Made by a program: the position numbers and the translations under genes | Shown: in pieces, positions 54,030 through 63,329 of the stretch | Position numbering within the stretch: the first letter of the stretch is position 1 | Layout: each line of letters starts with the position of its first letter | Notes under the pieces: generated by a model | What the model saw: the letters and a program-made list of their open reading frames with translations, nothing else | What the model was told of the DNA's origin: nothing | Databases searched by the model: none | Assembly: GCA_024641335.1 (NCBI GenBank) | Contig: JAHEDG010000003.1 | Location: 1 to 64,000 of the forward strand | From: Candidatus Zixiibacteriota bacterium | GTDB lineage: Bacteria; Zixibacteria; MSB-5A5; UBA10806 | DNA: 64,000 bases | Reading direction: 5' to 3'

Positions 54030-56034
54030 GTCAATTTCACTCAATGCCGATAGAATCATTATGAGCAAAATTGCGATCAGAGAAAAAGGGAATATCGATA
54101 TTCACCCGCCGGTCATTTTGGTCGGCAATCCCAACGTGGGAAAATCGGCGCTTTTCGGAGCGCTTTCGGGCCGATATGTCGAAGTCTCCAATTATCCCGG
54201 TACAACCGTCGATTTCTCCTCAGGATGGATGAAACTCGCGGATAAAAAAATCCGAATTTTCGATTCGCCCGGAGCCGATTCGCTTTCCCCGGTTTCCGAG
54301 GACGAGATCGTAACCCGCGATCTGCTTTTATCCTACCCCGATTCACCGGTTATCTGCGTCATCGATTCCAAAAATCTGCGTCGCGGACTGGTGTTGCTCT
54401 CACAGCTGGCTGAAATGAAAAGGATAACCGTGGTGGCCCTGAATATGGCCGACGAAGCTCGCGGCGCCGGTACTGTTATTGATATCGAACGCCTGTCAGA
54501 AATGTTGGAAATACCGGTAATTTCGACTATAGCCACCCAAAAAAGGGGCATAGATCAGCTCAAAAGCTTATTGCATTCTGCCGCGGTACCGAAACTCCCC
54601 ATAGAGTTCGGTACCCAAATCACTGAAGCCGCCGCGGGTATCGAAAAAATACTTCATAACTCACCCGGATCCGCGCGGGGAATATCCCTGACCTGTATCA
54701 GCGGCGATAACGGCTTGCCCGAATCGATAACCCGGAAGCTTTCGGATAACGATCTGCGGAGCATCGAAAATATTAAATCACGTCTTCGAAATACTATGGC
54801 CGAACCGCCCGGATTTATTATCGCCAAGGCGAGAAACGAACAGGTAAAAAGCATTGTCGATAAGATAGTGACATTCAAAGGATCTCCCGGCCAGCGGATT
54901 TTGCGGAAAATAGGACAGCTGACTATCCATCATATCTACGGTATCCCGTTTTTGCTTCTGGCTCTTGTCGGTTTTTACTATTTTGTCGGAGTTTTCGGCG
55001 CTCAATTCCTGGTCGGTCTTCTCGAAGAAAACCTTTTCGGAAAAATACTCAACCCGTTTTTCGCCGGGATATTCGATCTTATCCCCGTGGAATTCATCAG
55101 GGATTTATTCGTAGGCCAATATGGTATTATCACTATGGCTATTACCTACGCCCTGGCTTTGATCCTGCCCATTGTGACCACATTCTTCCTGGCCTTCGGG
55201 GCTTTGGAGGATTCGGGATATCTCCCCAGGCTGGCATTCATGGTGGATCGGGTATTCAAAAAAATAGGGCTTAACGGCCGCGCGGTGCTGCCTATGATTC
55301 TCGGACTGGGGTGCGATACTATGGCGGTCCTGACAACCAGAATACTCTCGACCAAAAAAGAAAAACTCCTGGTCACCTTCCTTTTGACTCTGGCTGTTCC
55401 CTGCTCGGCCCAGCTGGGAGTTACCCTGGGAATCCTGGGATCGATTTCTCCCTGGGCCGTAACTATCTGGATCGGCGTGGTTATCGGAGTGCTCTTCCTG
55501 GTCGGCTATATCTCGTCCAAAATTATCCCCGGAAGATCATCCGATTTTATCCTCGAGATCCCGCCTTTGAGATTACCCCGGATCGAAAACGTCGTGGTCA
55601 AAACCCTCATGCGGCTGGAATGGTATCTCCGGGAAGCCGTTCCGCTTTTTGTCCTTGGTACTCTGATTCTTTTCCTGCTCGATAAGCTCGAGCTTCTGGC
55701 TTTGGTCGAGCGGGCATTCGCGCCTGTCGCTTCCGGTATTCTCGGTCTTCCGGAAAAATCGGCGGACGCTTTCATACTCGGATTTCTGCGAAGAGATTAT
55801 GGGGCAGCCGGGTTCAAGATGATGTTCGATGACGGCGTTCTCGATCCTATCGGCGCTATCGTCGCCATGACTACCATAACGCTGTTCGTGCCGTGCATCG
55901 CCAATTTCTTTATCATCATAAAGGAGAGAGGCTTCAAAACTGCGCTCGGGATGGTTCTGTTTATTATCCCGTTCGCTATATTGGTCGGAGGGCTTCTGAA
56001 CCTGACTTTGAGAGGAATCGGAATATGGTGGTAA
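54028..56034 (+). CDS. feoB: Ferrous iron transporter FeoB
   Basis: The 668-aa protein has an N-terminal G domain (about 25-180) with VGNPNVGKSALFGALSGR, switch DSPGADSL and ALNMADEA, then about nine to ten membrane helices with the Gate blocks (LPRLAFMVDRVFKKIGLNGRAVLPMILGLGCDTMAVL). It imports Fe2+ through the inner membrane, driven or gated by GTP. FeoA is not a separate gene; a FeoA domain is found at the C-terminus of the DtxR-like protein downstream. The ATG at 54061 is an alternative start, and neither has a clear Shine-Dalgarno. Confidence 0.95.
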   Translation: MSISLNADRIIMSKIAIREKGNIDIHPPVILVGNPNVGKSALFGALSGRYVEVSNYPGTTVDFSSGWMKLADKKIRIFDSPGADSLSPVSEDEIVTRDLLLSYPDSPVICVIDSKNLRRGLVLLSQLAEMKRITVVALNMADEARGAGTVIDIERLSEMLEIPVISTIATQKRGIDQLKSLLHSAAVPKLPIEFGTQITEAAAGIEKILHNSPGSARGISLTCISGDNGLPESITRKLSDNDLRSIENIKSRLRNTMAEPPGFIIAKARNEQVKSIVDKIVTFKGSPGQRILRKIGQLTIHHIYGIPFLLLALVGFYYFVGVFGAQFLVGLLEENLFGKILNPFFAGIFDLIPVEFIRDLFVGQYGIITMAITYALALILPIVTTFFLAFGALEDSGYLPRLAFMVDRVFKKIGLNGRAVLPMILGLGCDTMAVLTTRILSTKKEKLLVTFLLTLAVPCSAQLGVTLGILGSISPWAVTIWIGVVIGVLFLVGYISSKIIPGRSSDFILEIPPLRLPRIENVVVKTLMRLEWYLREAVPLFVLGTLILFLLDKLELLALVERAFAPVASGILGLPEKSADAFILGFLRRDYGAAGFKMMFDDGVLDPIGAIVAMTTITLFVPCIANFFIIIKERGFKTALGMVLFIIPFAILVGGLLNLTLRGIGIWW

Positions 56035-56219
56035 ATTGCCCTCTATGCGGATACCGCTTCGATTCCGCCCAGGCTGTATCCTGCAAAGGATGTCCTATAA
56101 ACTCGGATTGCTCCAAAATCTGTTGTCCCAATTGCAGCTACGGCTGGGTAAATTCATCGTCGATAGTGGACTCTCTGCTGGGACTGTTCAAACAAGGTAA
56201 AAAAAATGGAAAACCATAA
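56025..56219 (+). CDS. Cys-rich mini-protein of the Feo operon
   Basis: The track frame begins inside feoB, but the first plausible in-frame ATG is 56025, overlapping the feoB stop and giving 64 aa. It has eight cysteines: CxxC (5,8), CxxC (20,23), C29, C33 and C34xxC37 in NCPLCGYRF, SCKGCPINSDCSKICCPNC. It probably binds Zn or Fe-S. Similar small Cys-rich proteins sit next to feoB in several anaerobes, but I do not recognise this one. It overlaps the DtxR-FeoA gene by 14 nt. Confidence 0.7.
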   Translation: MVVNCPLCGYRFDSAQAVSCKGCPINSDCSKICCPNCSYGWVNSSSIVDSLLGLFKQGKKNGKP

Positions 56220-56862
56220 AGAACATACCATAGATGAATTTCTCGAAGCCCTGTATAAAGCGGGTGAGGACGGTCGTTTGCCGGTCGATATGAACAGTTT
56301 GAAACTGATCAATCCCCCTGACGAATCCGAACTGGAATCCTTGGTCAAGCGCGGCATGATTAAATCGGGAAATTCGGTTTTCGATCTGACCTCCAGCGGA
56401 CAGACCGCCGCCGAGCTTTTGGTTCGACGGCATCGCCTGGCCGAAAGGCTGTTCTCCGAGATTCTGGAATTAGATGAATCCGGCCTGCATACCACCAGCT
56501 GTTCATTCGAGCATGTCCTCGATCCGGCCGTCACCGAATCGGTCTGCGCCATACTCGGGCATCCCCCGACCTGCCCTCACGGCAAGAGAATTCCTCCGGG
56601 CGATTGTTGCCGGGGCGTCCGTCGCAAAGTTTCCCCGATTGTCATCCCCCTGGTGGAATTTCCAGCCGGCAAGGAGGCCAAAATCGTTTTCATAACCACT
56701 CCGCATCACCAAAGACTGGCCAGGCTGGTCAATCTGGGAGTTGTTCCCGGCGGCAGATTTATGCTCATGCAGAAAAAACCGTCGTACCTGCTCAGACTCG
56801 GCTCCACCGAAGTGGCTATTGACGACTCCATAGCCTCCGAGATATTCGTCAGACAGATCTGA
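56206..56862 (+). CDS. DtxR-type metalloregulator fused to a FeoA domain
   Basis: The 218-aa protein has a DtxR/MntR-like N-terminal part (about 1-135): a winged-helix-like region with a divergent recognition helix, then the dimer and metal region VRRHRLAERLFSEIL, SCSFEHVLDPAVTESVCAILGHPPTCPHGKRIPPG. The C-terminus (about 145-218) is a FeoA/SH3-like domain: HHQRLARLVNLGVVPGGRFMLMQKKP. DtxR proteins often end in SH3-like domains, so the FeoA part could be regulatory or interact with FeoB. Its 3' end overlaps the opposite-strand MFS gene by 14 nt. Confidence 0.85.
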   Translation: MENHKEHTIDEFLEALYKAGEDGRLPVDMNSLKLINPPDESELESLVKRGMIKSGNSVFDLTSSGQTAAELLVRRHRLAERLFSEILELDESGLHTTSCSFEHVLDPAVTESVCAILGHPPTCPHGKRIPPGDCCRGVRRKVSPIVIPLVEFPAGKEAKIVFITTPHHQRLARLVNLGVVPGGRFMLMQKKPSYLLRLGSTEVAIDDSIASEIFVRQI

Positions 56863-58129
56863 TCCTCGGCTCCCGAAGCTTCAGCGATATCAACAGGGCG
56901 ATAGACACAGTAACGAAGGCGGTCGCGAAAAGCCACTTGAGAGTAAACAGCTGGCTGAGCCATCCTCCCACGCCTGAAAATAATATCGTCGGCGCGATCA
57001 ACGTATGCAGAAGCCCTATATAGAGCGGACGTCTTTGTTCCGGTGATATTTCCAGAAGATAATTCATAAAGCCCATTTCGCTTCCCGATTCTCCCATCCC
57101 CAAAAGAAAAAATACGGCCGAAAACATTTCAGGACCGACTTGAACAAAAAAACCGGCCAAAGCAATAGCCGGCGGCAGTACCTTAAGCAGAGTAGATAGA
57201 ATTATGACCAGCCGGTTGGAGACATGGTTCGAAAGCCATCCCCAAAGCAGGTTGGCCCCAAGGTATCCGACCATCTGCACGGTCAGGTATATTCCGGCCA
57301 TCCAGTCGGGCGCTCCCAATTTATCGATCGCGAAGATCACATAAAACGGTGTCGCCATAAAGGCCGTATTGACCCAGCCGCGCGTATAGATCAGCATCTT
57401 GAAATTTGCGTCATTCTTTATTATCCCCAACGCCGTCTTCAGCTGGATCCCGGCCGATTCTTTGGGCGGAGGGTCCTTATGCTCCGGTTCCTTCAAAAAC
57501 GCGAATATCGATAATCCCAAAAGCATCAAAACCCAGGCGATAATACAGATATAGGCGAAATCGTAGGGGAACGGGTATGACGACATGATCTTTTTGATCG
57601 CCAGACCGCCTATCATCGCTAATATCCCTCCCGAAAACATCCTAAGCCCGAAAAAACTTCCCCGGCTGTTGACCGGAATAGTTTTCCCGACTACCTCCAT
57701 GAACGCCACTCCGGCTATGCCCGATGACAGTGAAAATACCGCGAAAAATGAGGTAAAGGCGATCAGAAGCATAGTATAGTTATTCCGGAAAACGTAAATC
57801 GATGCGATCGCCGACGCGAACAGGGTCAATCGGAGTATGGTCAGACGGTTGTAAAAACCGAGCACCTTTCTCCGGTGGGTCAGAAATACCGCCGCGAATA
57901 CCTGCGGGAAAAGCCAGCCGAACCATTCGGTATGCGATATTACCCCGATAACTATCTTCGATTCCGTCAGCTTCGAGAGAAATACCGGCAAAACTGTCGA
58001 ACCGGCTATAAAAGCCAGGGCCGCCATGAAAAAAGTGCCGTTCAAGACTCCCAGAGTGAAATTCCGCTTGTAGTGAGGGTCGTTTCTCGGCATATGCGGA
58101 AAGATATCGTCTCCATGAGGCCGCCGCAA
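56849..58129 (-). CDS. MFS transporter
   Basis: The 426-aa membrane protein has about 12 helices with a soluble central loop (about residues 205-225, KEPEHKDPPPKES). It is a major facilitator superfamily member; N-terminal part: NFTLGVLNGTFFMAALAFIAGSTVLPVFLSKLTESKIVIG. The substrate is unknown. It is encoded opposite to the Feo module and to ecfT, converging with the first (14-nt overlap) and diverging from the second. An internal ATG 12 codons later is an alternative start. Confidence 0.85.
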   Translation of the reverse strand: MRRPHGDDIFPHMPRNDPHYKRNFTLGVLNGTFFMAALAFIAGSTVLPVFLSKLTESKIVIGVISHTEWFGWLFPQVFAAVFLTHRRKVLGFYNRLTILRLTLFASAIASIYVFRNNYTMLLIAFTSFFAVFSLSSGIAGVAFMEVVGKTIPVNSRGSFFGLRMFSGGILAMIGGLAIKKIMSSYPFPYDFAYICIIAWVLMLLGLSIFAFLKEPEHKDPPPKESAGIQLKTALGIIKNDANFKMLIYTRGWVNTAFMATPFYVIFAIDKLGAPDWMAGIYLTVQMVGYLGANLLWGWLSNHVSNRLVIILSTLLKVLPPAIALAGFFVQVGPEMFSAVFFLLGMGESGSEMGFMNYLLEISPEQRRPLYIGLLHTLIAPTILFSGVGGWLSQLFTLKWLFATAFVTVSIALLISLKLREPRIRSV

Positions 58130-58249
58130 GGCCGATATTCGTCGAACGGAATCGCCCTGAATCGAATGCCCGCTTGAATATTGCCGCGGGATTTATTAAT
58201 ATGCTTACTAATTCGGGTTGTTCGTTCTGGTTATCGCAAGGATGCTGAT

Positions 58250-58984
58250 TTGAAACCGGGTTCTCCAACCAAATTTGTTTTCGCCATATCAGCCGGGATG
58301 GCTTCCTTTATGAGTGCCGGATTTATTCTGCCGTCAACTGTCCTTTTCCTGGTAATAACGGCTTTTCTCCTATGGGGCGGACGGCTTCGCGGCTTAACCA
58401 GGGCTCTGTTTCTCTCCATTTCAATTTTCGCCTTTGTTTTCGTTCTCCACCTCTTTTCCCATTCAGGAGTGCCGATTTTCTCGCTTTGGATATTTAACGC
58501 CACCGCTGAGGGAGCCAGGTTCGGGCTTTTTTATGGGCTGAAGATCCTGGTTTTTGTTCCGGCAGCTCTCATCATCCTCCTATCCGTTAATCCGGCCGAA
58601 CTGGTTCTGCCTATGGAAAAATTCGCCCGCAGTCTGGGGAAATTCGGAAAACCCGTTTCATCATTGGCCCTATCATTGGCCCTGGCCTTCCGTTTTCTGC
58701 CGGATCTGGCCCGACAAGGGAAAACCGCCGCTATGGCCCTCAGATCAAAAGGAATTGATTTTGAGGGAGGCTTGCTCCGACGGGGCAGATTCGCTGCCGC
58801 CCTGTTATCGTCGATATTCGTTAACGCCTTCAAAAAGGCCGAATCGGTCTCTCTGGCAATGGAAATCAAGGGGTATTCCTCCAGACATGAACGGGCCGTA
58901 TTCCCTTCGGCGAAACTTTCGCTTGCCGGACTTGCTTTGCTGGTTATCTCCGCCGGAATGATATTTGCCGGATGGTGGTTTTGA
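58250..58984 (+). CDS. ecfT-like: ECF transporter transmembrane protein EcfT
   Basis: I place the start at TTG 58250, with AAGG eight bases upstream; the track start at 58181 adds 23 doubtful residues (244 aa). It has about five to six helices and a soluble loop with the two coupling motifs in which EcfT contacts the ATPases: ALRSKGIDFEGG and AMEIKGYSS. With the fused ATPase encoded at 9.4 kb and an unseen S protein it would import a vitamin or metal. Its 3' end overlaps truA by 13 nt. Confidence 0.82.
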   Translation: MKPGSPTKFVFAISAGMASFMSAGFILPSTVLFLVITAFLLWGGRLRGLTRALFLSISIFAFVFVLHLFSHSGVPIFSLWIFNATAEGARFGLFYGLKILVFVPAALIILLSVNPAELVLPMEKFARSLGKFGKPVSSLALSLALAFRFLPDLARQGKTAAMALRSKGIDFEGGLLRRGRFAAALLSSIFVNAFKKAESVSLAMEIKGYSSRHERAVFPSAKLSLAGLALLVISAGMIFAGWWF

Positions 58985-59730
58985 ATAAACGGAATATTCT
59001 CCTTCGCCTCGAATATCGAGGCGACGAATTCGATGGTTGGCAGATTCAGGCCAGGGGCAGAACCGTACAGGGGGAATTGAAAAAATGCCTTCAGAAGTTT
59101 CTCCGCGAAGACCCGGTTGTTACCGGGGCGGGCAGAACCGACGCCGGAGTTCACGCCCTGGCCCAATACGCTAATTTCACTACCGCCAATCCGATTAAAA
59201 CAGGCGATATTATGCACAAACTGAACCGGATGCTTCCCGAAGATATTGTCGTTACCGGCTGCTCGACAGTTCCGCCGAAGTTCGATTCTCGACGATCGGC
59301 CATCGCCAGGAGTTACCGCTATCAGATTTCCGAGAGGTTGACAGCTGTAAACCGGGGTTTCTCATGGGTTATCGGACGAAAACTCGAGCTTTCCCGTCTG
59401 AACGATCTGGCGGCTATACTGAACAAATCGAGCCATTTCGGTAATTTTTGCAAAGTAAAATCAAGGAAATTCAGCAACGATTGTGTTATAATAAGATCGT
59501 CATGGTCCAGGTACGGCGGATTTCTCAGATTCGATATTTCCGCCGACAGGTTCTTGCACAATATGGTCAGACTCCTGGTCGGGACCATGGTCGCGGTGAT
59601 CGACGGGAAAATGGAAACCGCGAAATTCGAGGCGCTTTTGAAAAATGAATTCGATGATAAAACAAAATTCATCGCCCCCGCCTGCGGATTGTTTCTGGCG
59701 GGAGTCGAGTACGAAGGGATAAATTTATGA
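58972..59730 (+). CDS. truA: tRNA pseudouridine(38-40) synthase
   Basis: The 252-aa protein has the TruA motif [19 protein letters not shown] with the catalytic Asp, the [16 protein letters not shown] start and the [21 protein letters not shown] block. It isomerises U38-U40 in the anticodon stem. The ATG lies inside ecfT; GTG 58975 and TTG 58981 are alternatives. Its stop overlaps the next gene by 4 nt. Confidence 0.95.
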   Translation: MVVLNKRNILLRLEYRGDEFDGWQIQARGRTVQGELKKCLQKFLREDPVVTGAGRTDAGVHALAQYANFTTANPIKTGDIMHKLNRMLPEDIVVTGCSTVPPKFDSRRSAIARSYRYQISERLTAVNRGFSWVIGRKLELSRLNDLAAILNKSSHFGNFCKVKSRKFSNDCVIIRSSWSRYGGFLRFDISADRFLHNMVRLLVGTMVAVIDGKMETAKFEALLKNEFDDKTKFIAPACGLFLAGVEYEGINL

Positions 59731-60371
59731 AATTCTTTATCGACACGGGAAATCCGGGGGAAATTCAGGCCGCTAAGGATATGGGTGTCCTCGACGGAGT
59801 CACCACCAATCCGACCCTGCTCGCCAGGGAGAATAAGCCCTATAAGGAACTGCTGGCCGAGATCTGCCGCATAACCGATGGGCCGGTATCCGCCGAGGTA
59901 ACCGCGGTCGATGCCGCCGGAATGTTCAAACAGGGGAAAGACCTGGCCAAAATCGCTGATAACATCGTCATCAAAGTCCCCATCATCAAGGACGGCGTCA
60001 TAGCCATAAAAAAACTCACTTCCGAGGGAATTAAGGTTAATGTTACCCTCTGTTTTTCCTCCACGCAGGCTTTGATCGCGGCCAAAGCGGGTGCGACATT
60101 TATCTCGCCGTTCGTTGGCAGGCTCGATGATATCTCGACTTCCGGCATGCAGCTGATAGAAGAGATTATTACCATCTACGACAATTTCGGCTTCGAAACT
60201 GAGGTCCTGGTGGCCTCCGTGCGTCATTCCATGCATGTGGTCGAGGCCGCTCTCATGGGGGCTGATATCGTCACCATGCCCTTCAACGTCATAGAAAAAC
60301 TCCTGAATCATCCGTTGACCGATATTGGTCTGAAAAAATTTCTGGATGACTGGGCAAAGGTTAAGAAATAA
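59727..60371 (+). CDS. talC/fsa-like: Transaldolase-like fructose-6-phosphate aldolase family protein
   Basis: The 214-aa TIM-barrel protein has [32 protein letters not shown] and the Schiff-base region [12 protein letters not shown] with Lys, then [32 protein letters not shown]. Small transaldolases of this family act as transaldolases or fructose-6-phosphate aldolases; sequence alone does not separate them. It lies in a coupled run between truA and purB (overlaps of 4 and 1 nt). Confidence 0.92.
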   Translation: MKFFIDTGNPGEIQAAKDMGVLDGVTTNPTLLARENKPYKELLAEICRITDGPVSAEVTAVDAAGMFKQGKDLAKIADNIVIKVPIIKDGVIAIKKLTSEGIKVNVTLCFSSTQALIAAKAGATFISPFVGRLDDISTSGMQLIEEIITIYDNFGFETEVLVASVRHSMHVVEAALMGADIVTMPFNVIEKLLNHPLTDIGLKKFLDDWAKVKK

Positions 60372-61663
60372 TGATAGAGAGATACTCGTTACCTCAAATG
60401 ACCGATCTCTGGTCCGACCAAAATAAATACGCCGTCTGGCTCAAAGTTGAAATAGCCGTCTGCCAGGCCAGAGCCGAAAGGGGAGAACTGCCATCCTCCA
60501 TAGTCGATGCCATCAGGAAAAAGGCCGGATTCGATGTGGCCAGGATCGACCAGATCGAAGCTGAAGTCAATCATGATGTTATAGCATTCCTGACCAGCCT
60601 CGCGGAGCATGTCGGCGAGGAATCCAAGTATATCCATGTCGGTCTGACATCCTCCGACATTCTCGATACGTCGCTGGCTTACCTGATGAAACAGGCGGGC
60701 CTCGAAATTAAAACAAAAATGGAATCCGCCGCCGGTCTTTTGCGCGAAATGGCTTTCCGGTACAAGGATACTCCCTGTATCGGGCGGACCCACGGTGTTC
60801 ATGCCGAACCGACTGTTTTCGGTCTGAAACTTGCCCTCTGGTATTCCGAGATGAGCCGCGGATTGAGCAGGCTCGATCGGGCCATAGAAGGGATCGCGGT
60901 AGGCAAACTCTCTGGAGCGGTCGGCAATTTCGCCAATATCGATCCTGAAATTGAAAAGTTGGTCTGCTCCAGGCTTGGGCTTGCTCCCGCGCCGGTTTCG
61001 ACCCAGGTTATCCAGAGAGACAGGCATGCTTACTATCTCTCGGTATTGGCCATTATCGGCGGAACTATTGAGAAAATCGCCACCGAGATTCGCAATCTTC
61101 AAAGAACCGAGATCCTCGAGTTAGAGGAAGGTTTCGCTAAAGGGCAAAAAGGCTCTTCCGCTATGCCTCATAAGAAAAATCCGATCACCTGCGAGCGGCT
61201 GGCCGGCCTGGCTCGTATCCTCAGAGCCAACTCCATGGCCGCTATGGAGAATATGGCTCTCTGGCACGAAAGGGACATTACCCATTCGTCGGTGGAACGG
61301 GTCATTATCCCCGATTCCACTACTCTCTTGCACTACATGCTGGAAAAACTTATCGGCATACTGAAAAATCTCGAGATCAACGAAGACAACATGATGAAAA
61401 ACCTTAAGCTGACCCGCGGATTGGTCTATTCCCAGAGAGTTCTTCTGGCCCTGACCGATAAGATGCCCAGCAGGGAAGAGGCCTATAAAATTGTCCAGAC
61501 TCTGGCCATGCGCAGTTGGGAAAATAAATCCGATTTCAAAGATCTCTTGAAATCATCCTCCGAAGTTATGAAATACCTGAACCCGAAAGAGATTGACACC
61601 CTATTTGATATTTCCTACTATACTGGTCGTGCCGGAGAAATAATTAAGAGGGCTTGCGATTAA
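60371..61663 (+). CDS. purB: Adenylosuccinate lyase
   Basis: The 430-aa fumarase/aspartase superfamily enzyme has HVGLTSSDILDTSLAYLMKQ, GRTHGVHAEPTVFGLKLALW and the signature KGQKGSSAMPHKKNPITCERL. It cleaves SAICAR and adenylosuccinate, serving two steps of purine synthesis. It starts in the last base of the aldolase gene (TAATG) and its stop overlaps psd. Confidence 0.96.
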   Translation: MIERYSLPQMTDLWSDQNKYAVWLKVEIAVCQARAERGELPSSIVDAIRKKAGFDVARIDQIEAEVNHDVIAFLTSLAEHVGEESKYIHVGLTSSDILDTSLAYLMKQAGLEIKTKMESAAGLLREMAFRYKDTPCIGRTHGVHAEPTVFGLKLALWYSEMSRGLSRLDRAIEGIAVGKLSGAVGNFANIDPEIEKLVCSRLGLAPAPVSTQVIQRDRHAYYLSVLAIIGGTIEKIATEIRNLQRTEILELEEGFAKGQKGSSAMPHKKNPITCERLAGLARILRANSMAAMENMALWHERDITHSSVERVIIPDSTTLLHYMLEKLIGILKNLEINEDNMMKNLKLTRGLVYSQRVLLALTDKMPSREEAYKIVQTLAMRSWENKSDFKDLLKSSSEVMKYLNPKEIDTLFDISYYTGRAGEIIKRACD

Positions 61664-62283
61664 TGACTAAAGAGGGTTTCTATTTCCCATTGCCATTCCT
61701 GGCGATCGCGTTGATATGCTTCATTCTCTTTCAAAGAATGATGAGCGTGAAATACGCCTATTTGGCCTCGTTTTTCTTCTTCCTGGCCATGATGGTTATG
61801 CTGTTCTTCAGGGATCCGGAAAGAAAAATCCCCACTGGCGAAAATCTGGTGCTGGCCCCGGCGGACGGCAGAATAATTAAAATAGAAAATTACGATAACG
61901 GCATCGCCCTTTCGATCTTCCTCTCGATCTTTAATGTTCACATCAACAGGGCTCCGGTATCCGGCACCGTAAAATCGGTAACCTTCCATCAAGGGAAATT
62001 CTTTTCGGCTTTCCGGGAGAACGCCTTTACGGAAAATCAGCGCAACGAGATAGAGTTCCAGACCGATTCCGGGATTGTCAGAATGCACCAGGTGACAGGT
62101 TCTATCGCCCGGCGTACCATTTTTAACCCCGTTCCCGGACAGGCTCTCAAGGCCGGCGACAGAGTCGGGCTTATCAGGTTTGGCAGCAGGGTCGATCTCT
62201 TTTTGCCCTCAGGTACCGCTGTCGATGTTGTTTTAAAGCAGAAAGTGGTGGCCGGCGAAACCATCCTCGGAAGGCTCTTATGA
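61663..62283 (+). CDS. psd: Phosphatidylserine decarboxylase, small type
   Basis: The ATG at 61663 overlaps the purB stop; the track TTG at 61654 lies inside purB (206 aa). Two N-terminal helices (about 5-25 and 30-50) precede the PSD domain: VLAPADGRIIKIE, LSIFNVHINRAPVSGTVKS and GLIRFGSRVDLFLP. The proenzyme should self-cleave at Gly-Ser in FGSR to make the pyruvoyl enzyme. It forms phosphatidylethanolamine from the product of the adjacent pssA. Overlap with pssA is 4 nt. Confidence 0.93.
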   Translation: MTKEGFYFPLPFLAIALICFILFQRMMSVKYAYLASFFFFLAMMVMLFFRDPERKIPTGENLVLAPADGRIIKIENYDNGIALSIFLSIFNVHINRAPVSGTVKSVTFHQGKFFSAFRENAFTENQRNEIEFQTDSGIVRMHQVTGSIARRTIFNPVPGQALKAGDRVGLIRFGSRVDLFLPSGTAVDVVLKQKVVAGETILGRLL

Positions 62284-63077
62284 AAGATAGTATCAGGGGG
62301 ATATTGCCGGGTATTTTCACTATGGGCAACCTGGCCTGCGGTTTTGCCGCCATTGTCATCGGGGGCGGAGCCCAGAATATCTTCGGACCCGAAAAGATCA
62401 GGATTATCAATGAGGCCGTCTGGCTCATAATCCTGGCCGCTTTCTTCGATTTTCTCGATGGACTGGTGGCCAGGTTTTCCAAGTCCGCCTCCAGATTCGG
62501 AGTTGAGCTCGATTCTTTGGCTGATATTGTTTCCTTTGGAATAGCCCCGGCCGTCCTTATCATTAATTTCTCCCTGATTACCAAAGGCAACTGGTCATGG
62601 ATTCTGGCTTTCGCCTATATAATGGCCGCCAGTTTCAGGCTGGCCAGATTTAATATGACCGCCTCTATCGAAGGCAAATCCAATTTCCTCGGGCTTCCGG
62701 TGCCGTCCGCCGCCGTAACCATCCTTTCCTTCATCCTGTTCGCCACGGAAGTATGGGGAAATATCAGGTTCGAACGGTATTTCATTATTCTGATATTGAC
62801 CACCTCTGTCCTTATGGTTACGACTATTGAATTCGAGTCCATGCCCAAATTCGATTTCTCCAGGCCAAGAAACCGCTTTAAGGTGTTGTTTTTGCTGATA
62901 GCCGGCGTTGGTTTGATGATAAACGCTTCACTGGTCATGTTCCCGTTGGCGCTTCTTTACATCGGGTATGGATTGATTAAAATGATGGTCATGATGTTCT
63001 TCGTCGTCAGCAAAGGACCCCGCGAAAAATCGGCGATCTCGGAAAGCAGGAAAAAGAAAATAGAAAATAAGGAATAA
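62280..63077 (+). CDS. pssA: CDP-diacylglycerol-serine O-phosphatidyltransferase
   Basis: The 265-aa membrane protein carries the CDP-alcohol phosphotransferase motif DGLVARFSKSASRFGVELDSLAD (DGxxAR...GxxxDxxxD) near residues 60-82 and about seven to eight helices. It makes phosphatidylserine from CDP-diacylglycerol, which CdsA supplies. A highly basic tail (SESRKKKIENKE) ends the protein. It lies between psd and purS, 3 bp from the latter. Confidence 0.94.
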   Translation: MKDSIRGILPGIFTMGNLACGFAAIVIGGGAQNIFGPEKIRIINEAVWLIILAAFFDFLDGLVARFSKSASRFGVELDSLADIVSFGIAPAVLIINFSLITKGNWSWILAFAYIMAASFRLARFNMTASIEGKSNFLGLPVPSAAVTILSFILFATEVWGNIRFERYFIILILTTSVLMVTTIEFESMPKFDFSRPRNRFKVLFLLIAGVGLMINASLVMFPLALLYIGYGLIKMMVMMFFVVSKGPREKSAISESRKKKIENKE

Positions 63078-63080
63078 AAT

Positions 63081-63329
63081 ATGAAATTTCTGGCAAAGAT
63101 AATTGTTTCGCTCAAAGAAGGCGTGCTCGATCCCCAGGGAGTTACTATTGGCCGGGCCCTGACCGATCTCGGTTTCGATTCCGTAGCCAGAGTAGGCACA
63201 GGGAAGATTTTCAGCCTGGAGATCGATGCCGAATCGGATGTCCGGGCCCGCGAAATAGCGTCAGATGCCGCCGCCAAACTGCTGGCCAATCCCGTTATTG
63301 AACGTTTCGATATCGAGGTCGCCAGATGA
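63081..63329 (+). CDS. purS: Phosphoribosylformylglycinamidine synthase subunit PurS
   Basis: The 82-aa protein has the PurS pattern [47 protein letters not shown] and a final VIERFDIEV. It is the small dimeric bridging subunit of the three-part FGAM synthetase found in bacteria with separate PurL, PurQ and PurS. It overlaps purQ by 4 nt. Confidence 0.95.
   Translation: MKFLAKIIVSLKEGVLDPQGVTIGRALTDLGFDSVARVGTGKIFSLEIDAESDVRAREIASDAAAKLLANPVIERFDIEVAR

Noticed and set aside
59322-60311. 329-aa minus-strand ORF opposite truA and the aldolase gene
   Set aside because: Antisense shadow of two genes with clear families; no domain in its product.
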